The translations under genes were made by a program, and so were the position numbers. From Paraburkholderia metrosideri (GTDB lineage: Bacteria; Pseudomonadota; Gammaproteobacteria; Burkholderiales; Burkholderiaceae): DNA of 64,000 nucleotides. This document shows, in pieces, positions 26,466 to 36,199 of the stretch. The stretch lies in assembly GCF_904848625.1 (NCBI RefSeq), contig NZ_CAJHCP010000002.1:248001-312000 (forward strand), given 5' to 3'. Numbering within the stretch: the stretch's first letter is position 1; every line of letters begins with the position of its first letter. The notes under the pieces are model-generated. The model did not search any database and was not told where the DNA came from. It worked only from the letters and a program-made list of their open reading frames with translations.

Positions 26466-27535
26466 ATGACCTTTGGATCGTGCGACATACGCTGGCTATT
26501 TCTTTTTCGTGCGTGAGCGCCCTGGTAACCGCGCTCGCCGGAGCTGTGGAGTGCCGCGACATGATGGATTTATCGGCGCTGCATTAGAACGGTTATCCGA
26601 TGCAATTAAGAAGTCGCGACCTTTCATCGGGTGCGCGTCTTGGCGAACTTCACGATGTGCGACCTCGTGGCTTCAGGAATGAGGCGACAGTGCGCGCTGA
26701 TAACAGGAAATCGCACCTCAATATAGATCGTCAGCCAGACGCGATTCGGTGCTGACGATCTTGCCAAAAAGCTGGATCTTGTTGTCAGCGCGTCTCAACC
26801 ATAGGGTTATCACGGACCAATGTATCCATTCCGGTATGTACCGGAGGGATTGTGATGTCGCACTTCTGCGTCTTGTCCTCGAATGGACCTTTTAGATGAA
26901 GCCCGGAAAAATGCATATTGCATCATTCGGAAACGTTCGGAGTACTTTTGACGGACCCTCCCACGATCCGATTTCGGTGTGATGCAGGTGGGTGGATATC
27001 CTTAACCATCCTGAGAACGTTCGTTAAACGTAGTTGTCAAGTCTGGCTGAATGCAACGCAGCAGCTTTGACACCTTCGGTGCATTTTTCTGCTGCTGTTA
27101 AATTAAATATCTCTATACAAACGCAAATCCAGGGAAGCAAAAAAACATTGGTAATGCACGGTAATAAATTTTTGCATCGCCTATACTTCGGTGCAGTTGC
27201 CGCTGGCCACGGCAATTGTGTCGCGCAATCAAATCAGGTGGTTCAATCCCGTAGTCCAGACGTTCGGTAGCATTGCATCTGCACGTAACGGTACGGAGAC
27301 ACCGATGATCAATCTGATCATGCAGGTTAAGGAACTGGCGTTAAACAAAGTAGAACCTTCACTAGCCCGGTTCCACCCAAAGCGTTGGATTCCTCACCGT
27401 CATTACCCAGACATTCCTTCTTTGCGAACAACAAGCCAGGCGACTCGCGTTGGGGAAAATCGCCCTTCGCGAAATGGTATATGCGTCTCGTTTCCTTTTG
27501 TTCGCCGTCGAGTTGAATCATCGAAGAGGCAGACA
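26466..27535. other. Gene-poor, AT-richer interval upstream of the sensor kinase
   Basis: About 1.07 kb with no convincing gene; short open frames here lack family resemblance and good ribosome sites. It contains a perfect inverted repeat CCGGTATGTACCGG at 26831-26844 and an AT-rich stretch at 27090-27180 that could hold the kinase promoter. Composition looks lower in GC than the flanks, and with the adjacent recombinase this could be the scar of a lost element (inference). Confidence 0.45.
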
Positions 27536-28762
27536 ATGTCCACTACGCATCGGGTTGCTGAACCGACGCCAGGATTGCGAGGATATGTCGGTGCATGGGC
27601 GACGTGGCTCTGGCGACGGGAGCGCCATACCCGTCGCGTGCTGGACGTGAGAATGCCCCTGTGCGAGACACTTGAAATGATGCCCGTCGCGGTCGTCACG
27701 ATCGACCAGCGGGCCCGGATTATCTTTGCCAACGCCAAAGCAATCGAACTATTCGGCTATAGCCGGGAAGAATTGACGGCTGCATCGGCCGATATGCTGT
27801 TCCCCCTTCATGCCGTGTGTGACAGCCATTTGACGGGGGCGAACAACAACGTCGAAAACAGAATCGCGGAAGTGGCAACGACTCAGGTGCTCGTTGCGCG
27901 ACGCCGTGATGGCGTCGACTTTCCCACTGAAGTGAATACCAGCAGACACAGAAGCTTGAATCAGGTCATACAGATCGTGGTAATTCTGGATCGCACGGCT
28001 TGTGCCGAAGTGTCTCGAAGCGGTGAGGAACTCGAACATCTGGCGCGGGTATCGTCGTTAGGTGAGCTCGCCGGCTCTCTTGCCCATGAGTTGAAGCAAC
28101 CGCTTACCGCGATACTGTTCAATGCTCAGGCAGCGCAAAAATTCATGGCGTCGAAGACGGCCAATCCCGCAGAATTGCGCGATGCGTTGGAAGATATTGT
28201 CACGGACAATTGCCGGGCGAGTGAGGTGATCCATAGAATCCGCACCTTGGCGCGTAAAGGCGAGATTGATTTGCGCCCGTTGAGTGTCAACGAGGTGATC
28301 GGCGATATCGAGCGATTGGTGCACAGCGACGCCATCACGCGCGGCATCCAGATCCGCTTCGACCTTGCCGGCAATCTCGCGCCAGTGTACGGCGACAAGG
28401 TGCAAATTCAGCAGGTCGTACTGAACCTGCTGCTGAACGCTTTCGACGCGGTCAAGGAGCGCGCTCCTGAAGAACGTCTGGTCGAGACCATCGCCCGCGA
28501 CGAACCGGGCGGCGGCGTGCGGATCACCGTGCGAGACCACGGACCCGGCCTGACGGCCGACCAGATGCACAAGATTTTCAGAGCCTTTTACACCACCAAG
28601 CCGTTGGGACTCGGGTTGGGTCTTTCCATCAGCCGCACGATCATCACCGGTCACGGAGGCCGATTATGGGCGGAGAACAACGAGGGTATGGGAGCGTCGT
28701 TTCACGTGACATTGCCGGCGGGACCGGGTGCACAGCAGGCCGATATACACCGGCCGCGATGA
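27536..28762 (+). CDS. PAS-domain sensor histidine kinase (FixL-like, soluble)
   Basis: The 408-residue kinase has a PAS domain (about residues 45-155; PVAVVTIDQRARIIFANAKAIELFGYSREEL), a HisKA box LAHELKQPL with phospho-acceptor H184, and a HATPase domain with N, G1 (DHGPGL) and G2 (GLGLGLSI) boxes to about residue 395. No membrane helix is present, so it senses a cytosolic signal. No obvious haem ligand context was recognised in the PAS domain. The ATG at 27536 follows GAGG; the frame is open further upstream (ATG 27304), but that extension resembles nothing. It overlaps the response regulator start by 4 bases. Confidence 0.88.
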   Translation: MSTTHRVAEPTPGLRGYVGAWATWLWRRERHTRRVLDVRMPLCETLEMMPVAVVTIDQRARIIFANAKAIELFGYSREELTAASADMLFPLHAVCDSHLTGANNNVENRIAEVATTQVLVARRRDGVDFPTEVNTSRHRSLNQVIQIVVILDRTACAEVSRSGEELEHLARVSSLGELAGSLAHELKQPLTAILFNAQAAQKFMASKTANPAELRDALEDIVTDNCRASEVIHRIRTLARKGEIDLRPLSVNEVIGDIERLVHSDAITRGIQIRFDLAGNLAPVYGDKVQIQQVVLNLLLNAFDAVKERAPEERLVETIARDEPGGGVRITVRDHGPGLTADQMHKIFRAFYTTKPLGLGLGLSISRTIITGHGGRLWAENNEGMGASFHVTLPAGPGAQQADIHRPR

Positions 28763-29382
28763 ACGAGAGCATCGCGCGCGTTTTTATCGTTGACGATGAC
28801 GAACGTGTGCGAGGTGCGCTAGCCCGGTTACTGCGCGCTTCGGGATACCACGTCGAAGCCTTCGAGAGTCCAGAATCGTTGCTGCAGAGGAACGATCTGG
28901 CGAGCACACCCGCTTGCATTCTGCTCGATTTGCAGATGCCCGGGCTGACGGGTCTCGAAGTTCAGAGTCAACTCAATCAGCTTCTGCCCATCATATTTCT
29001 GACGGGGCACGGCGACATCGGTTCCTGTGCCGATGCGATGAAGGGCGGGGCGGTCGATTTTCTGATCAAGCCGGTGTGCGAATCGCTCGTGCTCGCGGCT
29101 ATCGAGCGTGCGCTTGCGCGTGCCAGTGCGGAATGCGCAAAACGAAAGCAGCGCGCCGAGATCGAGGAACGCGTCAATCATCTCACTCGTCGCGAGCGTG
29201 AAGTGATGGCGCTGGTGCTAACCGGTCGACTGAACAAACAGGTCGCCAGCGAATTGGGCGCCGCGGAAAAGACCATCAAGATTCATCGCGCTCGTGTGAT
29301 GGAGAAAATGAAGGCGAGATCGATCGTCGAACTCGTCCGGTTGGCAGAAAAAGGCGGCGTGCACGCCGCTGACGACGAGTAA
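28759..29382 (+). CDS. FixJ-family response regulator (receiver + LuxR HTH)
   Basis: The 207-residue regulator has a receiver domain with acidic pocket DDD (12-14), phospho-acceptor D57 (LLDLQMPG) and K104 (LIKPV). After a charged linker it has a LuxR/NarL helix-turn-helix (about residues 145-200: LTRREREVMALVLTGRLNKQVASEL...EKTIKIHRARVMEKM). It is coupled to the PAS kinase by an ATGA overlap, so they form a cognate pair. It is the best local candidate to bind the eight GACC-WW-GGTC boxes, since StyR/TodT-type relatives bind similar dyads (inference). Confidence 0.9.
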   Translation: MNESIARVFIVDDDERVRGALARLLRASGYHVEAFESPESLLQRNDLASTPACILLDLQMPGLTGLEVQSQLNQLLPIIFLTGHGDIGSCADAMKGGAVDFLIKPVCESLVLAAIERALARASAECAKRKQRAEIEERVNHLTRREREVMALVLTGRLNKQVASELGAAEKTIKIHRARVMEKMKARSIVELVRLAEKGGVHAADDE

Positions 29383-29575
29383 CCCAGCGCGGTACCCCGA
29401 ACCGCGCCCCGCCAATTTTCCGAGCTCACTGCCGGCGCCAGCCGGGCAGTCCGCCCGGACATGTTCACTTCGCCGATGCGCTGGTGGACCAAAGCCCTAT
29501 ATCGCAACCCGCTATCTGCCGTTACGCTGGAGTGGTAAAGCTTATCTATGGGGAACCGCGCGCTCGCGCTGTCAT

Positions 29576-29962
29576 ATGCCCAACCTCGAGCCAATCGTAG
29601 CTGTGATCGACGACGATGAGTCGGTGTGCCGCTCTATCCAGCGGCTGCTGCGCTCGGCCGGAATCGAAGCAGAGACGTTTTCCAGTGGCGCCCAGTTCCT
29701 GGACACGCTCACCTCGACTCCGTCGTATCGGCCCGCGTGTGTGATTCTGGACATCCAGATGCCGGGCATCAACGGCCTGGAAGTTCAGCGGCGGATTTTG
29801 CCGATGTCATTGCCCATCATCGTGATTACCGCCTACGACGAGATGTCCGCCCGACAGGCCGCGATGGCGGCCGGCGCGATGGAATACCTGTGCAAACCGC
29901 TGAACGGCGCCATTCTGATCGGCGCCGTGGAGAGGGCGCTGGGGCGCCAGTCGCTGGACTGA
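29576..29962 (+). CDS. Receiver-only response regulator (FixJ-like)
   Basis: The 128-residue protein consists only of a FixJ-like receiver: acidic pocket DDD (12-14), phospho-acceptor D59 (VILDIQMPG), switch Thr in VITAYDE and K107 (LCKPL). It ends right after the last helix, without an output domain. Such proteins act as phosphate sinks, adaptors or anti-activators in FixL/J-type systems. It lies 190 bases behind the kinase-regulator pair and 250 bases before the RND operon, so it may tune the same pathway. Confidence 0.87.
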   Translation: MPNLEPIVAVIDDDESVCRSIQRLLRSAGIEAETFSSGAQFLDTLTSTPSYRPACVILDIQMPGINGLEVQRRILPMSLPIIVITAYDEMSARQAAMAAGAMEYLCKPLNGAILIGAVERALGRQSLD

Positions 29963-29986
29963 ACCACGTTCGCTCTGCACAGCGAT

Positions 29987-30032
29987 ATGAGACTAAGGTC
30001 CGATTGTCGCGTTTTATCCCGACTACCAAACT
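29987..30032 (+). promoter_or_regulatory. 18-bp GACC-WW-GGTC box plus weak -10, site d (RND/Pqi operon)
   Basis: The box ATGAGACTAAGGTCCGAT (29987-30004) is followed at the standard 26 bases by CAAACT (30027-30032), the weakest -10 of the set. It lies 212 bases before the adaptor start codon and is the only recognisable promoter-like element before the six-gene RND/Pqi run. Confidence 0.55.
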
Positions 30033-30215
30033 GCACTCAGTCGCCGCGTTCTTCGGCGCGCTGCGCGGCATCGTTTGAAGAAAATCCGGGAGCGTACGTG
30101 ATGATGTTCAAGTCCGTTGTACCCACGATGTTGCCCGGCGTTGCTGTGGTCAGCCTGCCGGCAACACCAGTGCCGGTCGGCAACCCGACGGCCTCATGAT
30201 CATGCGGGCCCTACG

Positions 30216-31496
30216 ATGAAACCCGTTCCCGTCCTTCGCTGCGCGCCGCTGTGGCGGATTGGCGTGCTCGCGCGTGCATTGGCCTGGTTTGCGTGTGCAG
30301 CACGTGCGCTGCTGCTGCTCGCAGCGGGCGTCACCCTGCTCGCGGCATGCAGGAAACCACCCGCCACGCCGGCGGCCGTCGTGCCGGATGTGACGGTCAC
30401 GACGGTGGTCCAGCAGGACACCCCGGTCGATTTCGAATTTACCGCGCAGACCCAGAGTTCCCGGGAGGTCGAGATCCGTTCGAGAGTGGACGGCTTTCTC
30501 GACAAGCGCATGTATGTCGAAGGACAGGTAGTCAAGGCCGGTCAGACGATGTTCCAGATGGACAGCAAACCGTTCGAGGCCGCGTTGCAGACCGCCAGAG
30601 GACAGTTGGCGCAGCAACAGGCCCGGCTCGAAGTCGCGAAGGCCAATCTCGCCCGCGTTGAACCGTTGGCCGCGCAGAATGCGTTGAGCAAGAAAGATCT
30701 CGACGACGCAGTCGGCAACGAAAAGCAGTCTGCGGCAGCGGTCATCGCGGCGAGGGGCGAAGTCGATACAGCGCTGCTGAATCTCGGCTATACGACGATC
30801 AAATCGCCGCTCACAGGTCTGTCGAGCTTTGCCCGCCAGCAGGATGGCAGCTATGTCACGGCTACCGCCAACGGCTTATTGACCTACGTCTATCAATTGA
30901 ACCCGATGTGGGTGAACTTCAGCATTTCTGAAAACGAGATGTTGAAGTACCGCGACCAGATTGCAACGGGGCAGTTGAAGTTTCCCGCGCACAACAATTT
31001 TGAGGTCGAGTTGATTCTCGCCGACGGTTCGCAGTTCTCGCAGACGGGACGCATCGACTTTACCAATCCGGCCTTCAACACCGAAACCGGGACCTTCCTG
31101 GTGCGGGCGGTTTTCGACAACCCGAAGGGGCTCCTGCGGCCGGGTCAATTCGTCCGGGCGCGTATTTCCGGCGCGATTCGGCCCAATTCGATTCTGGTCC
31201 CGCAACGCGCCGTCTTGCAGGGTGCGAAAAGCCATTTCGTGTGGGTGGTGGACGACCAGTCGAAGGCGCACCAGCGAGTGATTGAAGTGGGCGACTGGCA
31301 CGGCGACGACTGGTTCGTGTCGGAAGGACTCAAGGCGGGCGAGCGCATTGTCGTGGACGGTGCGCTACGGGTTGCCGCGGGGGCTCAACTCAAGATTGTC
31401 GCGGCGCCGGCAGTCGCGAATAGCGCGGCGTCCGCTCCTGCGACGCAGGCTGCGGGAGCCCCGGCGCAAGGATCCAGCAGCGGTGCGAGCCAATGA
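30216..31496 (+). CDS. RND efflux periplasmic adaptor (AcrA/MexA family)
   Basis: The 426-residue membrane fusion protein has a long N-terminal signal ending in a lipobox LLAAC (before RKPPATP). It then shows the AcrA-type order: beta-barrel start, lipoyl domain, alpha-hairpin (AAQNALSKKDLDDAVGNEKQ) and beta-barrel with GRIDFTNPAFNTETGTF. The last ~30 residues are Ala/Gln/Ser-rich. The ATG at 30216 is taken; the frame is open a little further upstream but without a signal peptide. It forms the periplasmic link of the RND pump encoded 13 bases downstream. Confidence 0.9.
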   Translation: MKPVPVLRCAPLWRIGVLARALAWFACAARALLLLAAGVTLLAACRKPPATPAAVVPDVTVTTVVQQDTPVDFEFTAQTQSSREVEIRSRVDGFLDKRMYVEGQVVKAGQTMFQMDSKPFEAALQTARGQLAQQQARLEVAKANLARVEPLAAQNALSKKDLDDAVGNEKQSAAAVIAARGEVDTALLNLGYTTIKSPLTGLSSFARQQDGSYVTATANGLLTYVYQLNPMWVNFSISENEMLKYRDQIATGQLKFPAHNNFEVELILADGSQFSQTGRIDFTNPAFNTETGTFLVRAVFDNPKGLLRPGQFVRARISGAIRPNSILVPQRAVLQGAKSHFVWVVDDQSKAHQRVIEVGDWHGDDWFVSEGLKAGERIVVDGALRVAAGAQLKIVAAPAVANSAASAPATQAAGAPAQGSSSGASQ

Positions 31497-31509
31497 AAGG
31501 GCGACCGAC

Positions 31510-34500
31510 ATGAGCATCTCGCACTACTGCATCGATCGCCCGATATTCGCGTCGGTCATTTCGATCGTGATTACGCTGGGCGGGGCATTGGCAATGTTCT
31601 CGTTGCCGGTCGCGCAATATCCAGACATCACGCCGCCGCAGATCACCATTTCGGCCACGTACCCGGGCGCCAATGCGGAGGTCGTGGCGAACAACGTCGC
31701 CGCGCCGATCGAGCAGCAGGTGAATGGCGCGGACAACATGCTCTATATGAACTCGTCGAGTTCATCGACCGGCAATCTGACGATCAATGCATTCTTCCAG
31801 ATTGGCACGAACCCCGAACTGGCGCAGGTGGATGTGCAGAACCGCGTGAATCTGGCGTTGCCACAGCTGCCGCAATCGGTCCAGGCGCAGGGCATTCAGG
31901 TGCAGAAGAAGTCGTCGGCGTTCATGATGGTGATCGCGATCTATTCGCCGACCGATCGCTACGATCCCGTTTATATCGCGAACTTCGCGAACGTGTACGT
32001 GCTCGATGCAATCAAGCGCGTGCCGGGCGCGAACCAGTCGAGTATTTTTGGCAACCCCGACTATGCGATGCGTATCTGGCTGAAGCCTGATCGCATGGCC
32101 CAACTTGGGATCACCGCGGGCGACGTGCAGCGCGTGGTGGCCAACCAGAACCAGCAATTCGCGGTGGGCAGCATCGGCCAATCGCCGACGGGCTCGGCCG
32201 TCGAACAATCTTTTTCCGTGACGACCACGGGCCGTCTCACTGAGCCGCGAGAATTCGAAAATATCATTGTGCGCGCGGCGAATGGGGGCGCGGCCATTGT
32301 GCGGATCAAGGACATCGGGCGAGCCGAACTCGGGCAAAAGGATTACTCGATTCGCAGCCGGTTTCAGGGCAAACCCGCGACCGTTCTCGCGGTTTATCAG
32401 CAACCTGGCGCCAATGCGCTCGACGTCTCGAAGAAGGTCCGTGAGACGCTGGCCGAGCTTAAAAAATCGTTTCCCGAGGGGATGACCTACGAAATCGCAA
32501 TGGACACGACCGAGTTCACCCGGGCCTCGATCTCCGATGTGATTCATACCTTCTTTGAAGCGCTGGTTCTGGTCGTGATCGTCGTGTTCGTGTTTCTGCA
32601 AAGCTTGCGCGCTACGTTGATTCCCATCGTAGCGGTGCCGGTCTCGATCGTCGGCACCTGCATGTTCATGCTGCTGCTGGGCTTCTCGATCAATATGCTG
32701 ACCCTGTTCGGGATGGTGCTCGCCATCGGGATCGTGGTCGACGATGCGATCGTCGTGATCGAGAACGTCGAGCGAAATATGGTGGTCTATAAGCTCAGTC
32801 CAAAAGATGCATCGAAAAAGGCCATGGATGAAGTGGCCGGACCGGTCATTGCCATCGTGCTCGTGCTGTGCGCGGTGTTCGTGCCGGTGGCGTTCCTCGG
32901 TGGCATCACGGGGCAGATGTACAAGCAGTTCGCCATTACGATCGCGATCTCGGTGGTGCTGTCCGGCATCGTGGCGCTGACCTTGTCGCCGGCACTGGCT
33001 GCATTGCTGCTAAAGAGTTCCCATCACGAGAAGAAGGGTTTCTTCCGCTGGTTCGACAACGCCTTCGCAAAGATGACCGCGGGCTATACGCGAGCGGTCA
33101 GGCTGATCATCAAGCGTTTCATTTTTGGCCTGTTGTTCTTTGTCGGCATGATCGTGCTCGCGGTACTGATGCTGCGCTCGATTCCATCGGCCTTCCTGCC
33201 GCCGGAAGATCAGGGCTATCTGCTCGGCGCGATCATCATGCCGGACGCGGCGAGTCTCGACCGCACCGGCGAAGTCTCGCAACAGGTCACCGATTACTTC
33301 ATGAAGCAGCCAGCCGTGGGCAGCATCACGGTAGTCGACGGCTTCAGCCTGCTCGATAGTCAGAACAAAAACAATTCGGGGACTTTCTTTGTCGGCTTCA
33401 AAAGCTTCGACGAGCGCTACTCGTCGGCGAATATCAGAACCCAGAACGCGCGCACGGTTCTGCTCGACGCGGCCCGTCATTTCGCGAACGTGAAAGAGGG
33501 CGTGGTATTTCCCGTGAATCCCCCGTCGATTCCGGGTCTCGGCACCACGGGCGGTACCGAAGTGTGGATCCAGAGCAAGGGCGACGCGAGCATTGCGCAA
33601 CTGGCAGAGGTCGCCCAGGACTTCCTGATGCGGGCAAGGCAGCGCCGGGAACTCACGGGGGTGACGTCGACCTTCAACGCGTCGTCGCGGCAATTGCTGT
33701 TTCAGGTGGACCGCGACAAGTCGGAGACGCTAGGCGTGCCGGTCGAAGATGCATATAGCGCGATGCAGACCATGTTCGGCTCGCTCTATGTTTCCCAGTT
33801 CAACCGTTCGAGCCGGCTGTGGCAGGTGATCCTGCAGGCAGAGCCGTCGTACCGTCTGAAGCCCGCCGATCTCGATCAGGTTTTCGTGCGCAGTAAAACC
33901 GGCACGATGCTGCCGGTCACCTCGGTGGCCACTTACCGCTTTGTCGTCGGTCCCGATCTGGTCACGCGCTTCAACAATTTCCCGGCGATCAAGATCACCG
34001 CGAGTGCCGCACCGGGCTTCAGTTCCGGGCAGGTGATCTCGACCCTGGAGGAACTGGCGGCGCAGATGCCACCCGGCTACGACGTCGCGTGGAGCGGCGA
34101 GGCCTACGAGGAACGGCAATCCGGCGGCACCTCGGGGCTCGTGTTCGTGTTCGGCCTGGTGATGGTCTTCCTGATCCTCGCCGCGCAGTACGAGAAATGG
34201 AGCTTGCCGGTCGGCGTGTTGATGGCGGTCCCGTTCGCGCTGTTCGGCGCACTGCTGGCGATCCTGATACGCGGCCTGAGCAACGACGTGTACTTCCAGA
34301 TCGGGCTGACCATGCTGGTTGCGCTCGCCGCCAAGAACGCGATCCTGATCTTCGAGTTCGCGGTGCTGAATCGGGAGACCGGTGCATCCGTGCTCGATTC
34401 GACCATGACGGCGGCCGAAGAACGTTTGCGTCCTATCGTGATGACGTCGCTGGCATTCATTCTCGGCTGTGTGCCGCTGGCCATTGCGACGGGCGCGTCG

Positions 34501-34701
34501 GCCAACAGCCGCCATTCGATCGGCACCGGGGTGATTGGCGGCATGATCGGCGCGACGGTGATCGCCGTGTTCTTCATTCCAATGTTCTATTACCTGCTCG
34601 AAACGATGTCGTCGCGCTCTCAAAGCGGCAAGCAGACACCGGATAAGGGCGCAGCGGACCCGGGCGTGCCGCCGGGCGCGTCCTCGCAAGAGAGTCACTG
34701 A
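31510..34701 (+). CDS. RND multidrug efflux pump (AcrB/MexB, HAE-1 family)
   Basis: The 1063-residue inner-membrane pump starts MSISHYCIDRPIFASVISIV. It has the twelve-helix RND layout with two large periplasmic loops. The proton-relay acidic pair lies in the FGMVLAIGIVVDDAIVVIENVER helix, and the matching lysine helix is LVALAAKNAILIFEFAV. The C-terminal tail is hydrophilic. It takes amphiphilic drugs, solvents or bile-salt-like compounds from the membrane or periplasm and passes them to the outer-membrane factor encoded next. The true start at 31510 follows a short spacer from the adaptor stop. Confidence 0.94.
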   Translation: MSISHYCIDRPIFASVISIVITLGGALAMFSLPVAQYPDITPPQITISATYPGANAEVVANNVAAPIEQQVNGADNMLYMNSSSSSTGNLTINAFFQIGTNPELAQVDVQNRVNLALPQLPQSVQAQGIQVQKKSSAFMMVIAIYSPTDRYDPVYIANFANVYVLDAIKRVPGANQSSIFGNPDYAMRIWLKPDRMAQLGITAGDVQRVVANQNQQFAVGSIGQSPTGSAVEQSFSVTTTGRLTEPREFENIIVRAANGGAAIVRIKDIGRAELGQKDYSIRSRFQGKPATVLAVYQQPGANALDVSKKVRETLAELKKSFPEGMTYEIAMDTTEFTRASISDVIHTFFEALVLVVIVVFVFLQSLRATLIPIVAVPVSIVGTCMFMLLLGFSINMLTLFGMVLAIGIVVDDAIVVIENVERNMVVYKLSPKDASKKAMDEVAGPVIAIVLVLCAVFVPVAFLGGITGQMYKQFAITIAISVVLSGIVALTLSPALAALLLKSSHHEKKGFFRWFDNAFAKMTAGYTRAVRLIIKRFIFGLLFFVGMIVLAVLMLRSIPSAFLPPEDQGYLLGAIIMPDAASLDRTGEVSQQVTDYFMKQPAVGSITVVDGFSLLDSQNKNNSGTFFVGFKSFDERYSSANIRTQNARTVLLDAARHFANVKEGVVFPVNPPSIPGLGTTGGTEVWIQSKGDASIAQLAEVAQDFLMRARQRRELTGVTSTFNASSRQLLFQVDRDKSETLGVPVEDAYSAMQTMFGSLYVSQFNRSSRLWQVILQAEPSYRLKPADLDQVFVRSKTGTMLPVTSVATYRFVVGPDLVTRFNNFPAIKITASAAPGFSSGQVISTLEELAAQMPPGYDVAWSGEAYEERQSGGTSGLVFVFGLVMVFLILAAQYEKWSLPVGVLMAVPFALFGALLAILIRGLSNDVYFQIGLTMLVALAAKNAILIFEFAVLNRETGASVLDSTMTAAEERLRPIVMTSLAFILGCVPLAIATGASANSRHSIGTGVIGGMIGATVIAVFFIPMFYYLLETMSSRSQSGKQTPDKGAADPGVPPGASSQESH

Positions 34702-34702
34702 C

Positions 34703-36199
34703 ATGGACCGGAGAGCGCCGCCGCGTCTGTTCGCTTGCGCCGCATTGCTGGCGCTGGGCGGTTGCCTGCTCGGCCCCAACTACGAGCGGCCCAGCGTGGA
34801 GGTGCCGGCCACCTATCGCTTCGCGCAGGGCGAGTCCGCGCAGATTGCCAACGTGGTGTGGTGGGAGCAGTTTCAGGACCCTGTGCTCAATCAGCTGATT
34901 GCAAGCGCGCTGCTCGAGAACCGCGATGTCAAGATGGCGGCTGCGCGGGTCGACGAGTTTCAGGCCCAGTTCGTGACGACGCGTTCGGCCCTCTTTCCGC
35001 AGTTGGGCGCCGGTGCGGACGCGTCGCGTCAACGCGCGTCGCTGGCAGCAGGGATACCTGTGCCGAATGGCGTGAGTCCGATCTACAACCAGTTCGACGC
35101 GAGCGTGTCGGTCGCGTGGGAGATCGATCTGTTCGGCAAGGTTCGCCGTCAGACCGAAGCTGCGCGCGCCAATCTGCTGGCGAGCGAGGAGGGGCGCCGC
35201 GGCACCATTCTGACGTTGGTCGGCTCGGTTGCTTCCGCGTACATCAACTTGCGCAATCTCGATCAGCAACTGGCCATCGCGCAGGAAACCGTGAAGAGCC
35301 GCGACGAATCGGTGCGGGTGTTCACGTTGCGATTCAAGGGCGGTGAAGTGTCGCAAATGGAGTTGGCGCAAAGCGAGTCGGAGTACGAGGCGGCGAAGCA
35401 GACCATCCCGCTTCTGGAGATGCAGATTGCGCAGCAGGAGAACGCGCTGTCGGTCCTGATCGGCAAGAATCCCGGGCCGATACTGCGCGGTCGCGAGCTG
35501 GGGGCGATGGGCTCGCCGGCGATTCCCGATGGCTTGCCGTCCGACTTGCTGGAACGCCGCCCCGATCTGCTGCAGGCCGAGCAGACCCTGGTCTCGGAAA
35601 ACGCGCTGATCGGCGCGGCCAAGGCGCTTTACTTTCCGTCCATCTCACTGACGGGACTGTTCGGCACCGTCAGCGCGCAGTTCTCGAATCTGTTCACCGG
35701 CCCGGCCAGAGTATGGTCATTTGCGGGTAGCGTGACGCAGCCTATTTTCACAGCGGGCAATATCACAGGCCAGGTGCATCAGGCCGAGGCGCGTCAGCAG
35801 GAGGCGCTATTTGCCTACGAGAAGGCGATTCAGGTGGCATTTCAGGAGGTGGAAGACGCGCTGGTTTCGGTTCAGAAGACGCGCGAACAGCTGGAGGTAG
35901 TCGGCAAACAGGTGGAGGCATTGCATACCTACGCGCGGCTCGCGCGTCTGCGTTACGAAGGCGGTTATACGAGTTACATCGAAGTGCTCGACGCCGAACG
36001 GAGCCTGTTCAATGCGCAACTGAGCTACACGCAGACGCAGGGCGCGCAGCTAACCTCGTTCGTCAATCTCTACAAGGCGATGGGGGGCGGCTGGGTGGTC
36101 GAAGCGGAGAAGCTGTCGGTTCCGCCAGCGGCCGCGCCTATGCCCGCGTCGACCCCTCCGTCGACAGACGTCCCTCCCGTTGCATTGGAGGCGAAATGA
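34703..36199 (+). CDS. RND-associated outer-membrane efflux lipoprotein (OprM/NodT family)
   Basis: The 498-residue outer-membrane factor has a signal peptide with lipobox ALGGC (Cys20) followed by LLGPNYERP, the usual OprM-like N-terminus. The two OEP repeats include LLERRPDLLQAEQTLVSENALIGAAKALYFPS (split, about residues 282-313). A Pro/Ala-rich tail ends the protein. It begins one base after the pump stop and overlaps the PqiA start by 4 bases, binding the efflux genes and the pqi genes into one transcript. Confidence 0.93.
   Translation: MDRRAPPRLFACAALLALGGCLLGPNYERPSVEVPATYRFAQGESAQIANVVWWEQFQDPVLNQLIASALLENRDVKMAAARVDEFQAQFVTTRSALFPQLGAGADASRQRASLAAGIPVPNGVSPIYNQFDASVSVAWEIDLFGKVRRQTEAARANLLASEEGRRGTILTLVGSVASAYINLRNLDQQLAIAQETVKSRDESVRVFTLRFKGGEVSQMELAQSESEYEAAKQTIPLLEMQIAQQENALSVLIGKNPGPILRGRELGAMGSPAIPDGLPSDLLERRPDLLQAEQTLVSENALIGAAKALYFPSISLTGLFGTVSAQFSNLFTGPARVWSFAGSVTQPIFTAGNITGQVHQAEARQQEALFAYEKAIQVAFQEVEDALVSVQKTREQLEVVGKQVEALHTYARLARLRYEGGYTSYIEVLDAERSLFNAQLSYTQTQGAQLTSFVNLYKAMGGGWVVEAEKLSVPPAAAPMPASTPPSTDVPPVALEAK

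Noticed and set aside
27304..27535. N-terminal extension of the sensor kinase from ATG 27304
   Set aside because: It resembles no domain and lacks membrane or PAS features; the ATG at 27536 has a better-placed ribosome site and starts just before the PAS region.
33730..34779. 349-codon minus-strand frame opposite the RND pump end
   Set aside because: Antisense shadow; the RND pump and outer-membrane factor explain the region.
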